A stretch of DNA of 33,573 nucleotides, taken from positions 1 through 33,573 of the IMG/VR virus record IMGVR_UViG_3300027973_000139. One strand, written 5' to 3'. Positions 1 to 5,859 of this stretch are shown here, piece after piece. The translations under genes were made by a program, and so were the position numbers. The notes beneath the pieces are model-generated. The model was not told the origin of the DNA, made no database searches, and worked only from the letters and a program-made list of their open reading frames with translations. Within the stretch, counting starts at the first letter, position 1; the number at the start of each line of letters is the position of its first letter. The stretch comes from a virus.

Positions 1-150
1 GGCTTTACCGGCACGCCCTCTATGAGCTCCGCATGCTCCTTCTTCACCGCTTGACTGGCACTCTCAGAAAGATCCTCATCATCGGCAGGCGCAGCTTTCG
101 GCACTCGGTTTTCATTCCCGATCTGGGCCGCGTGGTAGCGTTCCCGTGTC
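1..150. repeat. Terminal overlap, left copy
   Basis: Bases 31-150 are identical to 33454-33573, and bases 1-30 match 33424-33453 with four mismatches (positions 6, 15, 21 and 24). The same minus-strand reading frame crosses both copies, so joining the ends restores one intact gene. The simplest explanation is a circular or circularly permuted molecule whose assembled contig overlaps itself, giving a unit length of about 33,423 bp. All four mismatches are third-position synonymous changes, so they look like strain variation rather than sequencing error. Confidence 0.9.
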
Positions 151-710
151 ACCCGCTTCTTCGCAAACCACAGCTCCGTCATCTGCTCATAGTCACAGGA
201 GCGCAGCTGACCTTTTTCGACCATTTGGCGCACCGTCTTATCCATCGCCGCACACACCGCGGACCGCTGATTGCGTGCCTTCAGACCCCACAGGGCACCA
301 ATGGCTTCAAAGGATGGCAGCACACTGCGCACCCCATCACCACGTTCAAAGGCATAAGCCAGCAGACTCACACGGCGTCCCACACGGCGCGGCTCACGTT
401 CACCGCCCAGCACCAGCTCCGCCACGTGCTGCCGCTCCTCCAGAGACACCTCACCCAGACCCACCCCATGCAGAGCCGTGCCTGATTCTAAGCACACCCG
501 CCGCAGCTCCCGCCGACCCACATCCACCTGCACACCAGGCACGATGCGGCCAATGAGAAACAATGCCCTAATCCCCATATCTATCAGCGCAGGCCGACCC
601 GTCACACAGGCCACCAGCACCTGAGACAGCAGCGTCACCCGCCCAGAGCGCGGCCCCGCACCATCCGTGCGGTTCGTGCGTAGGGCAGCCAGATCGGAGA
701 AGTCGTTCAT
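1..710 (-). CDS. Early hypothetical protein, spans the circular junction (N-terminal part)
   Basis: I do not recognise this protein. It starts at ATG 710 (MNDFSDLAALRTNR) and stays open to the left edge. Across the terminal overlap it continues at 33423 and stops at 33336, giving 265 residues in all. The middle is helical and basic, with a segment near residues 140-200 (EAIGALWGLKARNQRSAVCA, then QMVEKGQLRSCDYEQMTELW) that could be a small DNA-binding fold. The C-terminal third is acidic and charged (PADDEDLSESASQAVKKEH), ending in a leucine-rich helix. It is the last gene of the leftward early operon before the ParB-like gene. No clear Shine-Dalgarno sequence precedes ATG 710. A role in DNA metabolism or early regulation is only inferred from position. 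Confidence 0.8.
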   Translation of the reverse strand, partial: MNDFSDLAALRTNRTDGAGPRSGRVTLLSQVLVACVTGRPALIDMGIRALFLIGRIVPGVQVDVGRRELRRVCLESGTALHGVGLGEVSLEERQHVAELVLGGEREPRRVGRRVSLLAYAFERGDGVRSVLPSFEAIGALWGLKARNQRSAVCAAMDKTVRQMVEKGQLRSCDYEQMTELWFAKKRVTRERYHAAQIGNENRVPKAAPADDEDLSESASQAVKKEHAELIEGVPVK

Positions 711-713
711 AAT

Positions 714-992
714 CTAAAAAGACACATCCCCCGCAATGCGTGCCCAGAGCTCTAAGCACGGTTGAAGCTTCTCACGTTGCTTGGCCGCTTCCTTCCGCTT
801 GTTCAGGCCTACCGTGATCCACACCGCACTGAGTTTGATTTCCAGCATCAGAGCCTCCTGCTCTTCGATCGTCAGACCAGGCTTCAGCAAAGCCGCCGAC
901 CACTGCGTCAGCAGGGCCGAAGTCGTCTCGTTCAAATGCTTCGCCTCAGCTTCCAGAGCCTCCGGCGTCAGCTTATAGAGAAGCTCACTCAT
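714..992 (-). CDS. Small early hypothetical protein, 92 aa
   Basis: The product is 92 residues, highly helical and charged (MSELLYKLTPEALEAEAKHL at the N-terminus). ATG 992 is chosen because it overlaps the stop of the upstream gene by four bases (ATGA) and has an AGGAGGTG Shine-Dalgarno sequence just upstream. The pattern of helices separated by EEQEALMLEIK and KRKEAAKQREKL suggests a small coiled or helical-bundle protein. I recognise no family. It sits in the leftward early operon between a winged-helix-like protein and the junction-spanning gene, so it is probably an accessory early protein. Confidence 0.75.
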   Translation of the reverse strand: MSELLYKLTPEALEAEAKHLNETTSALLTQWSAALLKPGLTIEEQEALMLEIKLSAVWITVGLNKRKEAAKQREKLQPCLELWARIAGDVSF

Positions 993-1360
993 GCCGCCAC
1001 CTCCTGGGCAAATTGGTTGATGCGTGCCCGGCATTGCAGAGCCGACTCCGTCAGGCCCTTTGCCTGCAGCTGCTCATGATACTCCACACCCGCAGGTGTC
1101 AGAGAATAGCTTTTGCTTGCCACATCAAAGCGCGCCAAGCCCATCTGAATGATCGTGCCCATTGAATGCACTGGGCTCGAACTGCCTCGCTGCGAGTTCT
1201 TCACAGCCACCACCGGCCCACGGGCCAGAATGACCAGACCCTCAACAGCACTTATGCACACCTTCGCACGCTTCAGCCCCGCCGCCTCCAGCTCAGCGCG
1301 GAACTGATTCGCCTGCACTGATTGAAACGAGCACACTTTCACAGATCGCTTGCTGCTCAT
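989..1360 (-). CDS. Possible winged-helix early protein, 123 aa
   Basis: This 123-residue protein starts at ATG 1360 (MSSKRSVKVC). The start overlaps the upstream stop by one base (TGATG) and follows an AAGGAGGG ribosome site. Its C-terminal half, GTIIQMGLARFDVASKSYSLTPAGVEYHEQLQ, has the usual end of a winged-helix domain: a recognition-type helix, a beta hairpin, then LTPAG and a final helix. The 2420-2746 gene ends with a comparable ITPAGNEVVRNL. I infer a DNA-binding early regulator but cannot name a family. Confidence 0.75.
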   Translation of the reverse strand: MSSKRSVKVCSFQSVQANQFRAELEAAGLKRAKVCISAVEGLVILARGPVVAVKNSQRGSSSPVHSMGTIIQMGLARFDVASKSYSLTPAGVEYHEQLQAKGLTESALQCRARINQFAQEVAA

Positions 1361-1671
1361 CACGCCGCCCTCCTTCTGCGTTGAGTTTTGCCGGACGCAT
1401 AAGCCTCCGCCGCGATCACGTCCGCCACCATGTAAGTCGCATGGATGCCCCGCGTGTCACGCATTCTGGCTAGGCCACGCTTCTTGCAAATGATGTTTAG
1501 ATTTTCCAGCCGATCCTGCTGCGTGGCACCCGCGACAGCCCACCGGATCATGAGTTCACCCGCCGTAATCGGACGTGATCGCGCAGCCGGTTGCAGCACC
1601 TTCGCCACAGCCTCCAGCAGCGTCTTGAGACCCCGCACCTCTTCAGCCAAAGTTTCAATCGTCGCACTCAT
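1360..1671 (-). CDS. MerR/excisionase-like small DNA-binding protein candidate, 103 aa
   Basis: The first 30 residues form a coiled-coil-like helix (ETLAEEVRGLKTLLEAVAKVL). A segment follows with the look of a small helix-turn-helix: ITAGELMIRWAVAGATQQDRL, then CKKRGLARMRDTRGIHATYM, ending in VADVIAAEAYA. This order (a rigid N-terminal helix, a short arginine-rich wing and a final helix starting near an aspartate) resembles excisionase or MerR-type phage proteins. The C-terminus is very basic (KTQRRRRAA). ATG 1671 overlaps the previous stop as TGATG and is preceded by GGGAGGG. Excisionase is a reasonable guess for a phage with an integrase, but it is not shown. Confidence 0.7.
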   Translation of the reverse strand: MSATIETLAEEVRGLKTLLEAVAKVLQPAARSRPITAGELMIRWAVAGATQQDRLENLNIICKKRGLARMRDTRGIHATYMVADVIAAEAYASGKTQRRRRAA

Positions 1672-2123
1672 CACGCCGCCCTCCCTTCTTCCCAGATCTC
1701 CTCAGCGCGCAGCACCGCCTCACGCAGAGGCATCAGCTTCGACAACAGGGTGAGGATAATGTCATCACGTTCCTCTTCACTGATCGACTGGTGACAGCTC
1801 AGCACCAGGTGCTCGATCTCGCGGAAGGCAGACCTGAAATAGGATCGCGGCCTGCGCTGCTCTGCCTCCAACTCCGCCACCTCCTCCTCACTTGCCATCA
1901 TCGGACCAGGCGCATCATGCTGATCACTCCCGGCAGCAGACCAGTCAGCACACAGCTTTTTATACTGGGCGTATTCATCCAGCCGCATGTAGCAGGGACC
2001 GCCCACACCATCCACCAGGTAATACTCAGGATTCTGAGCCTTTTCAATGAGGACACTGTCAGCCGCTGCCAACTGAAACTGTCGTTTTGCCGATCGTGTC
2101 GGAATAATTTGAGTCGTATTCAT
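1671..2123 (-). CDS. Early hypothetical protein, 150 aa
   Basis: The product is 150 residues from ATG 2123 (MNTTQIIPTRSAKRQF). I preferred this start over the longer open frame because it overlaps the stop of the 48-aa membrane gene as ATGA. Residues around AAADSVLIEKAQNPEYYLVDGVGGPCYMRLDEYAQYKKL look like one small folded unit. The second half is acidic and helical (EEEVAELEAEQRRPRSYF). I recognise no family. It is one of the chain of translationally coupled early genes. Confidence 0.7.
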   Translation of the reverse strand: MNTTQIIPTRSAKRQFQLAAADSVLIEKAQNPEYYLVDGVGGPCYMRLDEYAQYKKLCADWSAAGSDQHDAPGPMMASEEEVAELEAEQRRPRSYFRSAFREIEHLVLSCHQSISEEERDDIILTLLSKLMPLREAVLRAEEIWEEGRAA

Positions 2124-2266
2124 AGATTGGAAAAAAGGTAAAAATAAATCAGCCCCACCATCCCAAGCCCGAGGCCTAACAAAAAGGCCACCAATCGCAG
2201 CACCGATCGGGAGACCGCAGGCTTGCGCTTCGGCGCACATTTAATGACTGTGAAAGCGATGCTCAT
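2120..2266 (-). CDS. Small membrane protein, 48 aa
   Basis: This short frame starts at ATG 2266 (MSIAFTVIKCAPKRKPAVSR) and stops at TGA 2122-2120, overlapping the next start by four bases. A strong AAGGAGG lies eight bases upstream of the start. After a basic N-terminus comes one hydrophobic span (VLRLVAFLLGLGLGMVGLIY), so the protein is probably a single-pass membrane protein with the basic end in the cytoplasm. The operon spacing on both sides supports it as real. Its function is unknown. Confidence 0.65.
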   Translation of the reverse strand: MSIAFTVIKCAPKRKPAVSRSVLRLVAFLLGLGLGMVGLIYFYLFSNL

Positions 2267-2430
2267 GCTCGTGCCCTCCTTTGCTTCTGGGGAGCTTTCA
2301 GCACTGCCGCTTTAGCGCGCATCAGCAGTTTCAGCCGTTCCGCCTCAGGGGCCACAGGCCACACCACCGCCACCGCTTCCGCCGTAGGCTCCACGCCCTC
2401 ATCCTTCATCCTTCTAGCTTCATCCTTCAT
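2263..2430 (-). CDS. Small early protein with repeat-derived N-terminus, 55 aa
   Basis: The frame runs from ATG 2430 to TGA 2265-2263. It overlaps the upstream gene by 11 bases and the downstream start by four. The first 12 residues (MKDEARRMKDEG) are encoded by the GAAGGATGAAG-type repeat, which also supplies the start codon. The rest (VEPTAEAVAVVWPVAPEAER, then a basic helix) is a normal-looking small protein. A host-like repeat may have been recruited as a translation start. An alternative start at the in-frame second methionine is possible. Confidence 0.55.
   Translation of the reverse strand: MKDEARRMKDEGVEPTAEAVAVVWPVAPEAERLKLLMRAKAAVLKAPQKQRRARA
2399..2430. repeat. Host-type TTCATCCTTC short repeat
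   Basis: The plus strand reads a run of CATCCTTCATCCTTC-type units broken by CTAGC. Related runs occur at 2789-2821 (degenerate) and 9320-9354. Such runs translate as FILHPS(S/A)F and are, from my knowledge, common in Verrucomicrobiota genomes. Here the repeat lies over the start of a small early gene. Confidence 0.7.
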
Positions 2431-2746
2431 GGCCTTGCCCTCCCAGCTGAAAAAAGGTTACCAAGTTGCGCACCACCTCATTGCCCGCAGGCGTGATGCT
2501 GATCACCACCTTCGTGGTCGCAGACTGCTGCAGATCCACCCAGCCCAGATCATGCATGATCTGCATGTCTTGCAGAGTCACCCCGCATTTAGCCACTTGG
2601 GCCGTCAGCTTATGCCAGGGCAGGCGATCCGCCTCCGTGACGCTGAAATAAACCAGCATGTAAAGAGCAGGTGATGCCAGCATCCCCTGTCCTGATTTAT
2701 CGACCCGACGTTGCGCCAGAGTTGTGTTCATGTTCGCGTAGCTCAT
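2420..2746 (-). CDS. Winged-helix-like early protein, 108 aa
   Basis: The product is 108 residues from ATG 2746 (MSYANMNTTLAQRRVDKSGQ), with a GGAGGAA ribosome site at 2751-2759 on the minus strand. The segment SVTEADRLPWHKLTAQVAKCGVTLQDMQIMHDLGWVDL followed by ATTKVVISITPAGNEVVRNL fits a winged-helix domain: helix, turn, recognition helix, beta wing, then ITPAG and a closing helix. A second start (MNTTL, six codons in) is possible. It is probably a small transcription factor or DNA-binding early protein. The relationship to the 989-1360 gene is judged by eye only. Confidence 0.75.
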   Translation of the reverse strand: MSYANMNTTLAQRRVDKSGQGMLASPALYMLVYFSVTEADRLPWHKLTAQVAKCGVTLQDMQIMHDLGWVDLQQSATTKVVISITPAGNEVVRNLVTFFQLGGQGHEG

Positions 2747-2788
2747 CGTGTTCCTCCGATTTTGGTTTGTTTTCCTTAGCCCTTTGCG

Positions 2789-2821
2789 GCCTTCATTCTT
2801 CAGCCTTCAAAATTCATCCTT
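2789..2821. repeat. Degenerate host-type repeat in an early intergenic gap
   Basis: The 77-base gap between the 70-aa and 108-aa early genes contains a decayed copy of the GAAGGCTGAAGAATGAAGG-type repeat. No gene is apparent in it apart from two mini-frames of five or six codons. It separates otherwise overlapping genes, so it may be a recent insertion or a spacer. Confidence 0.5.
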
Positions 2822-2823
2822 GC

Positions 2824-3036
2824 TCAAGCTGCCTCAGCCAGAGCCAGCAGCTCAGTGAGCGCATTGCGCAGGTCGCAGAGCCGATCCAAAGCCCGTCTTT
2901 GCTCCAGAGTCAGATCCTTGCATGCCACATCTGAGATCACCTGAATCTGCTCACGAGCGATTCGACGGACCTCGATAAAAGCAGCCACTTTAGTTGGAGC
3001 CAGTGCCACCCCTTGAGTATTTTGAGACTTGCTCAT
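2824..3036 (-). CDS. Small helical early protein, 70 aa
   Basis: This 70-residue protein from ATG 3036 (MSKSQNTQGVALAPTKVAAF) overlaps the previous stop as ATGA. It is mostly amphipathic helix (FIEVRRIAREQIQVISDVAC, then LTLEQRRALDRLCDLRNALT and LLALAEAA), which suggests a small helical bundle or coiled-coil dimer. No family is recognised. It is the fourth gene of the leftward early operon. Confidence 0.7.
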   Translation of the reverse strand: MSKSQNTQGVALAPTKVAAFIEVRRIAREQIQVISDVACKDLTLEQRRALDRLCDLRNALTELLALAEAA

Positions 3037-3170
3037 AGACAGGCAAAAAGGATAAAGATTGCGATCATCATCAGCCCACCGAGGATCATGCTCGCCGCCT
3101 CATGCAGCGTGGCCATCCGAAGCTCATGCTCTGCCCGCAGGCGGCGTTGTCTTGGAGTCGTGTGATTCAC
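3033..3170 (-). CDS. Small membrane protein with GTG start, 45 aa
   Basis: GTG 3170 (VNHTTPRQRRLRAEHELR) is chosen because it follows a long GAGGAGGAGG ribosome site and overlaps the stop of the first early gene. The 45-residue product has a basic N-terminal half and a C-terminal hydrophobic span (MILGGLMMIAIFILFACL), so it is probably a tail-anchored inner-membrane protein. The longer upstream extension of this frame lies on top of the 56-aa gene and is unlikely to be used. Its function is unknown. Confidence 0.65.
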   Translation of the reverse strand: MNHTTPRQRRLRAEHELRMATLHEAASMILGGLMMIAIFILFACL

Positions 3171-3337
3171 GCTGCCTCCTCCTCTGATTTGGTTGATGGG
3201 GAGTAAATTGCCTTTCTTATAGCCATTGCCGCCCACTTGTCCGGCGTCTGACCATCAGCCTCAGCCAGTTCACACATCACCGCAAAATCTTGCTCAGTGA
3301 GTGTATTATCGGGAGTAATTTCGAGAGCGATTTTCAT
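3167..3337 (-). CDS. First gene of the leftward early operon, 56 aa
   Basis: ATG 3337 (MKIALEITPDNTLTEQDFAV) begins a 56-residue frame that stops at TGA 3169-3167, overlapping the GTG of the next gene. It lies directly downstream of the leftward promoter and operator O1, so it is the first gene expressed when repression is lifted. The leader would be only about 20 bases and lacks a Shine-Dalgarno sequence. The protein has a short strand then helices (LAEADGQTPDKWAAMAIRKA) and resembles small ribbon-helix-helix or antirepressor-sized proteins, but I cannot assign it. Confidence 0.65.
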   Translation of the reverse strand: MKIALEITPDNTLTEQDFAVMCELAEADGQTPDKWAAMAIRKAIYSPSTKSEEEAA

Positions 3338-3344
3338 TTTGTAA

Positions 3345-3361
3345 AGTTGCAGATTGCGACT
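3345..3361. promoter_or_regulatory. Operator O1 (imperfect palindrome)
   Basis: The sequence AGTTGCAGATTGCGACT is an imperfect copy of the perfect palindrome O2. It sits at the expected leftward transcription start, just after the -10 candidate, and ends eight bases before the first early start codon. Repressor bound here would block early transcription. It also overlaps a possible -35 (TTGCGA, 3354-3359) of a rightward repressor promoter. Confidence 0.7.
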
Positions 3362-3363
3362 CC

Positions 3364-3391
3364 ATAATGGGGTAATATGCTACATCGTCAA
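3364..3391 (-). promoter_or_regulatory. Leftward early promoter candidate
   Basis: On the minus strand TTGACG (3391-3386) is followed by a 16-base spacer and CATTAT (3369-3364), five of six and four of six matches to the sigma-70 consensus. O1 lies at the predicted start point and O2 just upstream of the -35. A weaker rightward promoter for the repressor may be TTGCGA (3354-3359), 16 bases, TATGCT (3376-3381). Confidence 0.5.
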
Positions 3392-3396
3392 ATTAA

Positions 3397-3417
3397 AAAG
3401 TTGCAAATTGCAACTTT
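3397..3417. promoter_or_regulatory. Operator O2 (perfect palindrome)
   Basis: A perfect 21-bp palindrome whose 17-bp core is AGTTGCAAATTGCAACT, centred at 3407. Its centre is 54 bp from that of O1. It lies in the presumed leader of the repressor gene, 19 bases before the start codon, so it could mediate autoregulation as well as cooperate with O1. Confidence 0.75.
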
Positions 3418-3436
3418 GGCCCGATTTTAACTAGTT

Positions 3437-3886
3437 ATGAAAACCCCCACCCCTCAGCAAATCAATCAGTGGCTAGAGCATACCGGCCGAAGTCGAGCCG
3501 ATCTCGCCAAAGACCTCAACGTCAGTGCAGAAACCGTCAAAGGCTGGCTTTCATCCAAGCGACCCATCACGGGTGCAGCCTTACAGCTACTGCAAATACT
3601 CATGAAACCCACACCTGTGATCAATCCAGAATTCAGTCTTGAAGAATGGAATAAAATCCAAGCCCTCGCTGAAGAAAAAGGCATCAGCACCAGGGAATGG
3701 ATAAACAGTGTGCTCAAATGTGAGATCAGCACAAACGCACCGTTAAAGCCTCAAGCCCCAACCGTGAAAGCGGGGCCAAACAAAATCCACATCGCAAACG
3801 ACTTGGTCACAGACACCAGCGACCAGCCTCCAACGGCACTAGCGCGCTTAAAACCTGTGATGAGCCAAGACAAAAAAGAAGCCTAA
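3437..3886 (+). CDS. HTH repressor (lysogeny control candidate)
   Basis: This is the one convincing plus-strand gene, 149 residues. Residues 5-50 form a Cro/cI- or YiaG-type helix-turn-helix (QINQWLEHTGRSRADLAKDL, then NVSAETVKGWLSSKRPITGA). A second short unit at about 66-93 (FSLEEWNKIQALAEEKGIST, then REWINSVL) reads like a ribbon-helix-helix or a compact helical DNA-binding or dimer motif. The C-terminal 55 residues look unstructured. There is no S24/LexA-type peptidase domain, so RecA-stimulated self-cleavage is not expected and induction must work another way. The gene is divergent from the early operon, with two TTGC/GCAA palindromes between them, and has its own terminator. This is the usual arrangement of a lysogeny repressor. 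Confidence 0.8.
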   Translation: MKTPTPQQINQWLEHTGRSRADLAKDLNVSAETVKGWLSSKRPITGAALQLLQILMKPTPVINPEFSLEEWNKIQALAEEKGISTREWINSVLKCEISTNAPLKPQAPTVKAGPNKIHIANDLVTDTSDQPPTALARLKPVMSQDKKEA

Positions 3887-3915
3887 CCCCAAGCATCTCA
3901 ACCAAAATCATTCAA

Positions 3916-3943
3916 GGCCCGTGGTAGCACGGGCCTTTTTTTT
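3916..3943 (+). terminator. Intrinsic terminator of the repressor gene
   Basis: An 8-bp perfect stem GGCCCGTG / CACGGGCC with a four-base GTAG loop (3916-3935) is followed by eight T residues (3936-3943). It lies 30 bases after the repressor stop and before the converging membrane-protein gene. Confidence 0.95.
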
Positions 3944-3950
3944 ATACCCA

Positions 3951-4484
3951 TTACTTTGGGGCCAGACCATTGACGATCATCAAGCCAATGCAAAAGAAGA
4001 TCACCGCATAAAGCATCCACCAAAAGATCTTCGTCATCTTCTGATGAGTGGTTTCAGGTTTATCTTCAAGATCACAATGGCAGGTCGGGCACAGGCCACT
4101 CGTCGCCGCCACATCATTCCCACAGGACCCGCAAAAAAACTGTGTCACGTAACGAGTCTGCAAAAGTCCAGCCGCCAAAATAAAAGCCAAGCCTATCAAA
4201 AATAACGGACTAATCAGCATGCATAAACCAATCAAAAAAACCACAGCCGCCAAGCATGAACTACCACCTGCCCGCACACGGCGATTTTCACGATAAATCC
4301 GACTAGTCGGTTTTCTAATCAACGGCATCACCTTATTCCACGATTTTTGTCCATGCTCACAAACCAAAGCCTCATCCGTGATCCCACCTACGTCAGCCAT
4401 CGCCCGCAGTTGAGCCAACGTAAACGGCCCCTCAGTCGCAGATCCCTGCGCACGGCACAGCCAGTAAGTCGTCGGTGAATTCAT
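3951..4484 (-). CDS. GYF_2-like / zinc-ribbon membrane protein, possible lysogenic conversion gene
   Basis: The 177-residue product has an N-terminal GYF_2 (DUF4339)-like unit at residues 6-57 (YWLCRAQGSATEGPFTLAQL, with a conserved-looking W near 49). A hydrophobic double span follows at 76-108, then a zinc-ribbon-like CGSC (118-121) and CPTC (132-135), and a last membrane span at 153-172. GYF_2 proteins are usually bacterial membrane proteins of unclear role. Here it lies between integrase and repressor, converges with the repressor, and is not needed for virion building. A lysogen-expressed surface or superinfection-exclusion function is therefore plausible. This is inference from position; no catalytic motif is visible. 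Confidence 0.75.
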   Translation of the reverse strand: MNSPTTYWLCRAQGSATEGPFTLAQLRAMADVGGITDEALVCEHGQKSWNKVMPLIRKPTSRIYRENRRVRAGGSSCLAAVVFLIGLCMLISPLFLIGLAFILAAGLLQTRYVTQFFCGSCGNDVAATSGLCPTCHCDLEDKPETTHQKMTKIFWWMLYAVIFFCIGLMIVNGLAPK

Positions 4485-4506
4485 CCATCATCCTTCACCT
4501 TCCGTC

Positions 4507-5667
4507 CTAGGGTTTCAACTCCCAAAACTTCGCCGCCTCCGCCCGAGTCTTAATCGCTCGATAATGCCGGTGCAGCATCGCAGCCGACTCATGGCCCATC
4601 TGCACCTGCAGAGCCGCCTCATTTTGATGATGCGCATAGTGCATCGAGGCAAACGTATGCCGCAGCGCATTGTGAGGCCACTCACCATGCACAGGCTTAA
4701 CTTGAGCGCGCTTGACTCGCTTTTCACCCGCGCCCACAGCATAACCCAGAGCATGGCGGAATAACCGCCACCGCGCATCCCACCACGGGCCACAGATCTT
4801 GCCACTCATCTCGACGCCACCGGCCCGAATCCATGCCACCGCATTTGAGCATAGATCCACGACCCGCCGCCGACGCGTCTTCGCCTGGCTGCCAGCCACA
4901 ATCACCGTGCCAGCGTCAAGATCCACCGAACTCCAGTCCAGCCTCGCAATCTCCGCCGGTCGCAATCCTCCAAACATCCCCAGCACCACAAAGCCCATCA
5001 TGTCCGGCTGCGCGACCGCAGCCCGCAGCAGCTGCTCACACTGGCTCAGCGTCAGCGTGCCGATCTCGCCCTCGGCGGTCTTTTGGCGATCGATCTCCAC
5101 CACCGGATTGATCCGCACATAACCCTCCTTGAGTGCCCAGCTAAACATCGCGCTCACATCCCCCGCATACCCATTCCGCGTGCGACCCGCCCACGATCCC
5201 GAGTGCAGCCAGCCTTCCACATCCTCACGCTTCACCTCGTGAGCCATTGCCGCAGGCAAATGCCGCGCCAAAGATCCCAGCGATACCCCAAGCTGCCGAT
5301 AATATCGCTCCGAGCATCCCGCCTTATCCTTCGCATCACGAAACGTCTCCACCAGGTCAGCCAAGAGCATTGGCTTAGTCATTGTCTTCGCGTGCGCCAG
5401 ATAAAAATCCACCGCCTGCCCAATGGTCGCCCCAGTCACCAGCAATCGTTCCCGTGCCAGCACAATCTCCGCCATCTCTCGACCCGTCATCGAGCTTGCC
5501 AAAGCCCCATGCCGAGCCTGAGCCTCCTGCGCATTTTTCACCGCTTTTTTAGCCTCATCCTCTGTCGGATAAGATCTTTGCACACGTTTCCCCTCGATTT
5601 CACCCAGATCGACCTGCCAACCCACCTTTCCCGAAGCATAAATCCGACGCCGTATTTTCACGGCCAC
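4507..5667 (-). CDS. int: Tyrosine-recombinase integrase
   Basis: The 386-residue protein carries out site-specific recombination between attP and a host attB. An N-terminal arm-binding-type region (RIYASGKVGWQVDLGEIEGK) is followed by a SAM-like core-binding domain at about 82-180 and the catalytic domain at 200-386. Visible catalytic residues are Arg236 (GGLRPAEIARL), a Lys near 263 (QAKTRRRR), His332 and Arg336 (HNALRHTF), His359 (MGHES) and nucleophile Tyr369 (LHRHYR). The start is GTG 5667, since an in-frame stop lies just upstream. attP lies immediately upstream of the gene. The 386-residue length is normal for lambda-type phage integrases. Confidence 0.95.
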   Translation of the reverse strand: MAVKIRRRIYASGKVGWQVDLGEIEGKRVQRSYPTEDEAKKAVKNAQEAQARHGALASSMTGREMAEIVLARERLLVTGATIGQAVDFYLAHAKTMTKPMLLADLVETFRDAKDKAGCSERYYRQLGVSLGSLARHLPAAMAHEVKREDVEGWLHSGSWAGRTRNGYAGDVSAMFSWALKEGYVRINPVVEIDRQKTAEGEIGTLTLSQCEQLLRAAVAQPDMMGFVVLGMFGGLRPAEIARLDWSSVDLDAGTVIVAGSQAKTRRRRVVDLCSNAVAWIRAGGVEMSGKICGPWWDARWRLFRHALGYAVGAGEKRVKRAQVKPVHGEWPHNALRHTFASMHYAHHQNEAALQVQMGHESAAMLHRHYRAIKTRAEAAKFWELKP

Positions 5668-5680
5668 AGCCTATGACCAC

Positions 5681-5739
5681 GTCACGCCCAAGTCACGCTA
5701 AAAAACACGATTCAACCCGATTCAGTCGGTTTTAAAGGG
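5681..5739. promoter_or_regulatory. Probable integrase arm-type repeats next to attP
   Basis: Between int and the core are paired direct repeats spaced about one helical turn: GTCACGC at 5681-5687 and 5692-5698, and CGATTCA at 5708-5714 and 5718-5724. TTTAAAGGG at 5731-5739 recurs at 5810-5818 on the other side of the core. This matches the layout of arm-binding sites around a phage core site, but no binding specificity is known. Confidence 0.45.
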
Positions 5740-5768
5740 TATCCTCTCCCTGTAGCCCCCTGCTACAG

Positions 5769-5791
5769 TGGTGCCTGAGACAGGACTCGAA
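5769..5791 (-). other. attP core matching a tRNA 3' end
   Basis: On the minus strand the sequence reads TTCGAGT (T-loop), CCTGT (T-stem), CTCAGGC (acceptor), A (discriminator), CCA, exactly the last 23 positions of a tRNA. The 5' T-stem partner (ACAGG) is absent, so this is not a tRNA gene but the segment that regenerates a host tRNA 3' end on integration. It lies 101 bp from the integrase start. A 7-bp inverted repeat, CTGTAGC / GCTACAG (5750-5768), abuts the CCA side. Confidence 0.8.
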
Positions 5792-5859
5792 GCGTGCTAG
5801 GGCATCGCATTTAAAGGGGATGGAGGAGGCGCGTTGCGGATGCGTCACGGCTGGGACGG

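Noticed and set aside
1-150. True direct terminal repeats as in T7-like phages
   Set aside because: The repeat is short, lies inside a gene and closes it in frame when the ends are joined. An assembly overlap of a circular or permuted genome explains it more simply.
5769-5791. A tRNA gene
   Set aside because: Only the 3' part (T-loop to CCA) is present; no D-arm, anticodon arm or 5' T-stem is found upstream. It is better explained as attP.
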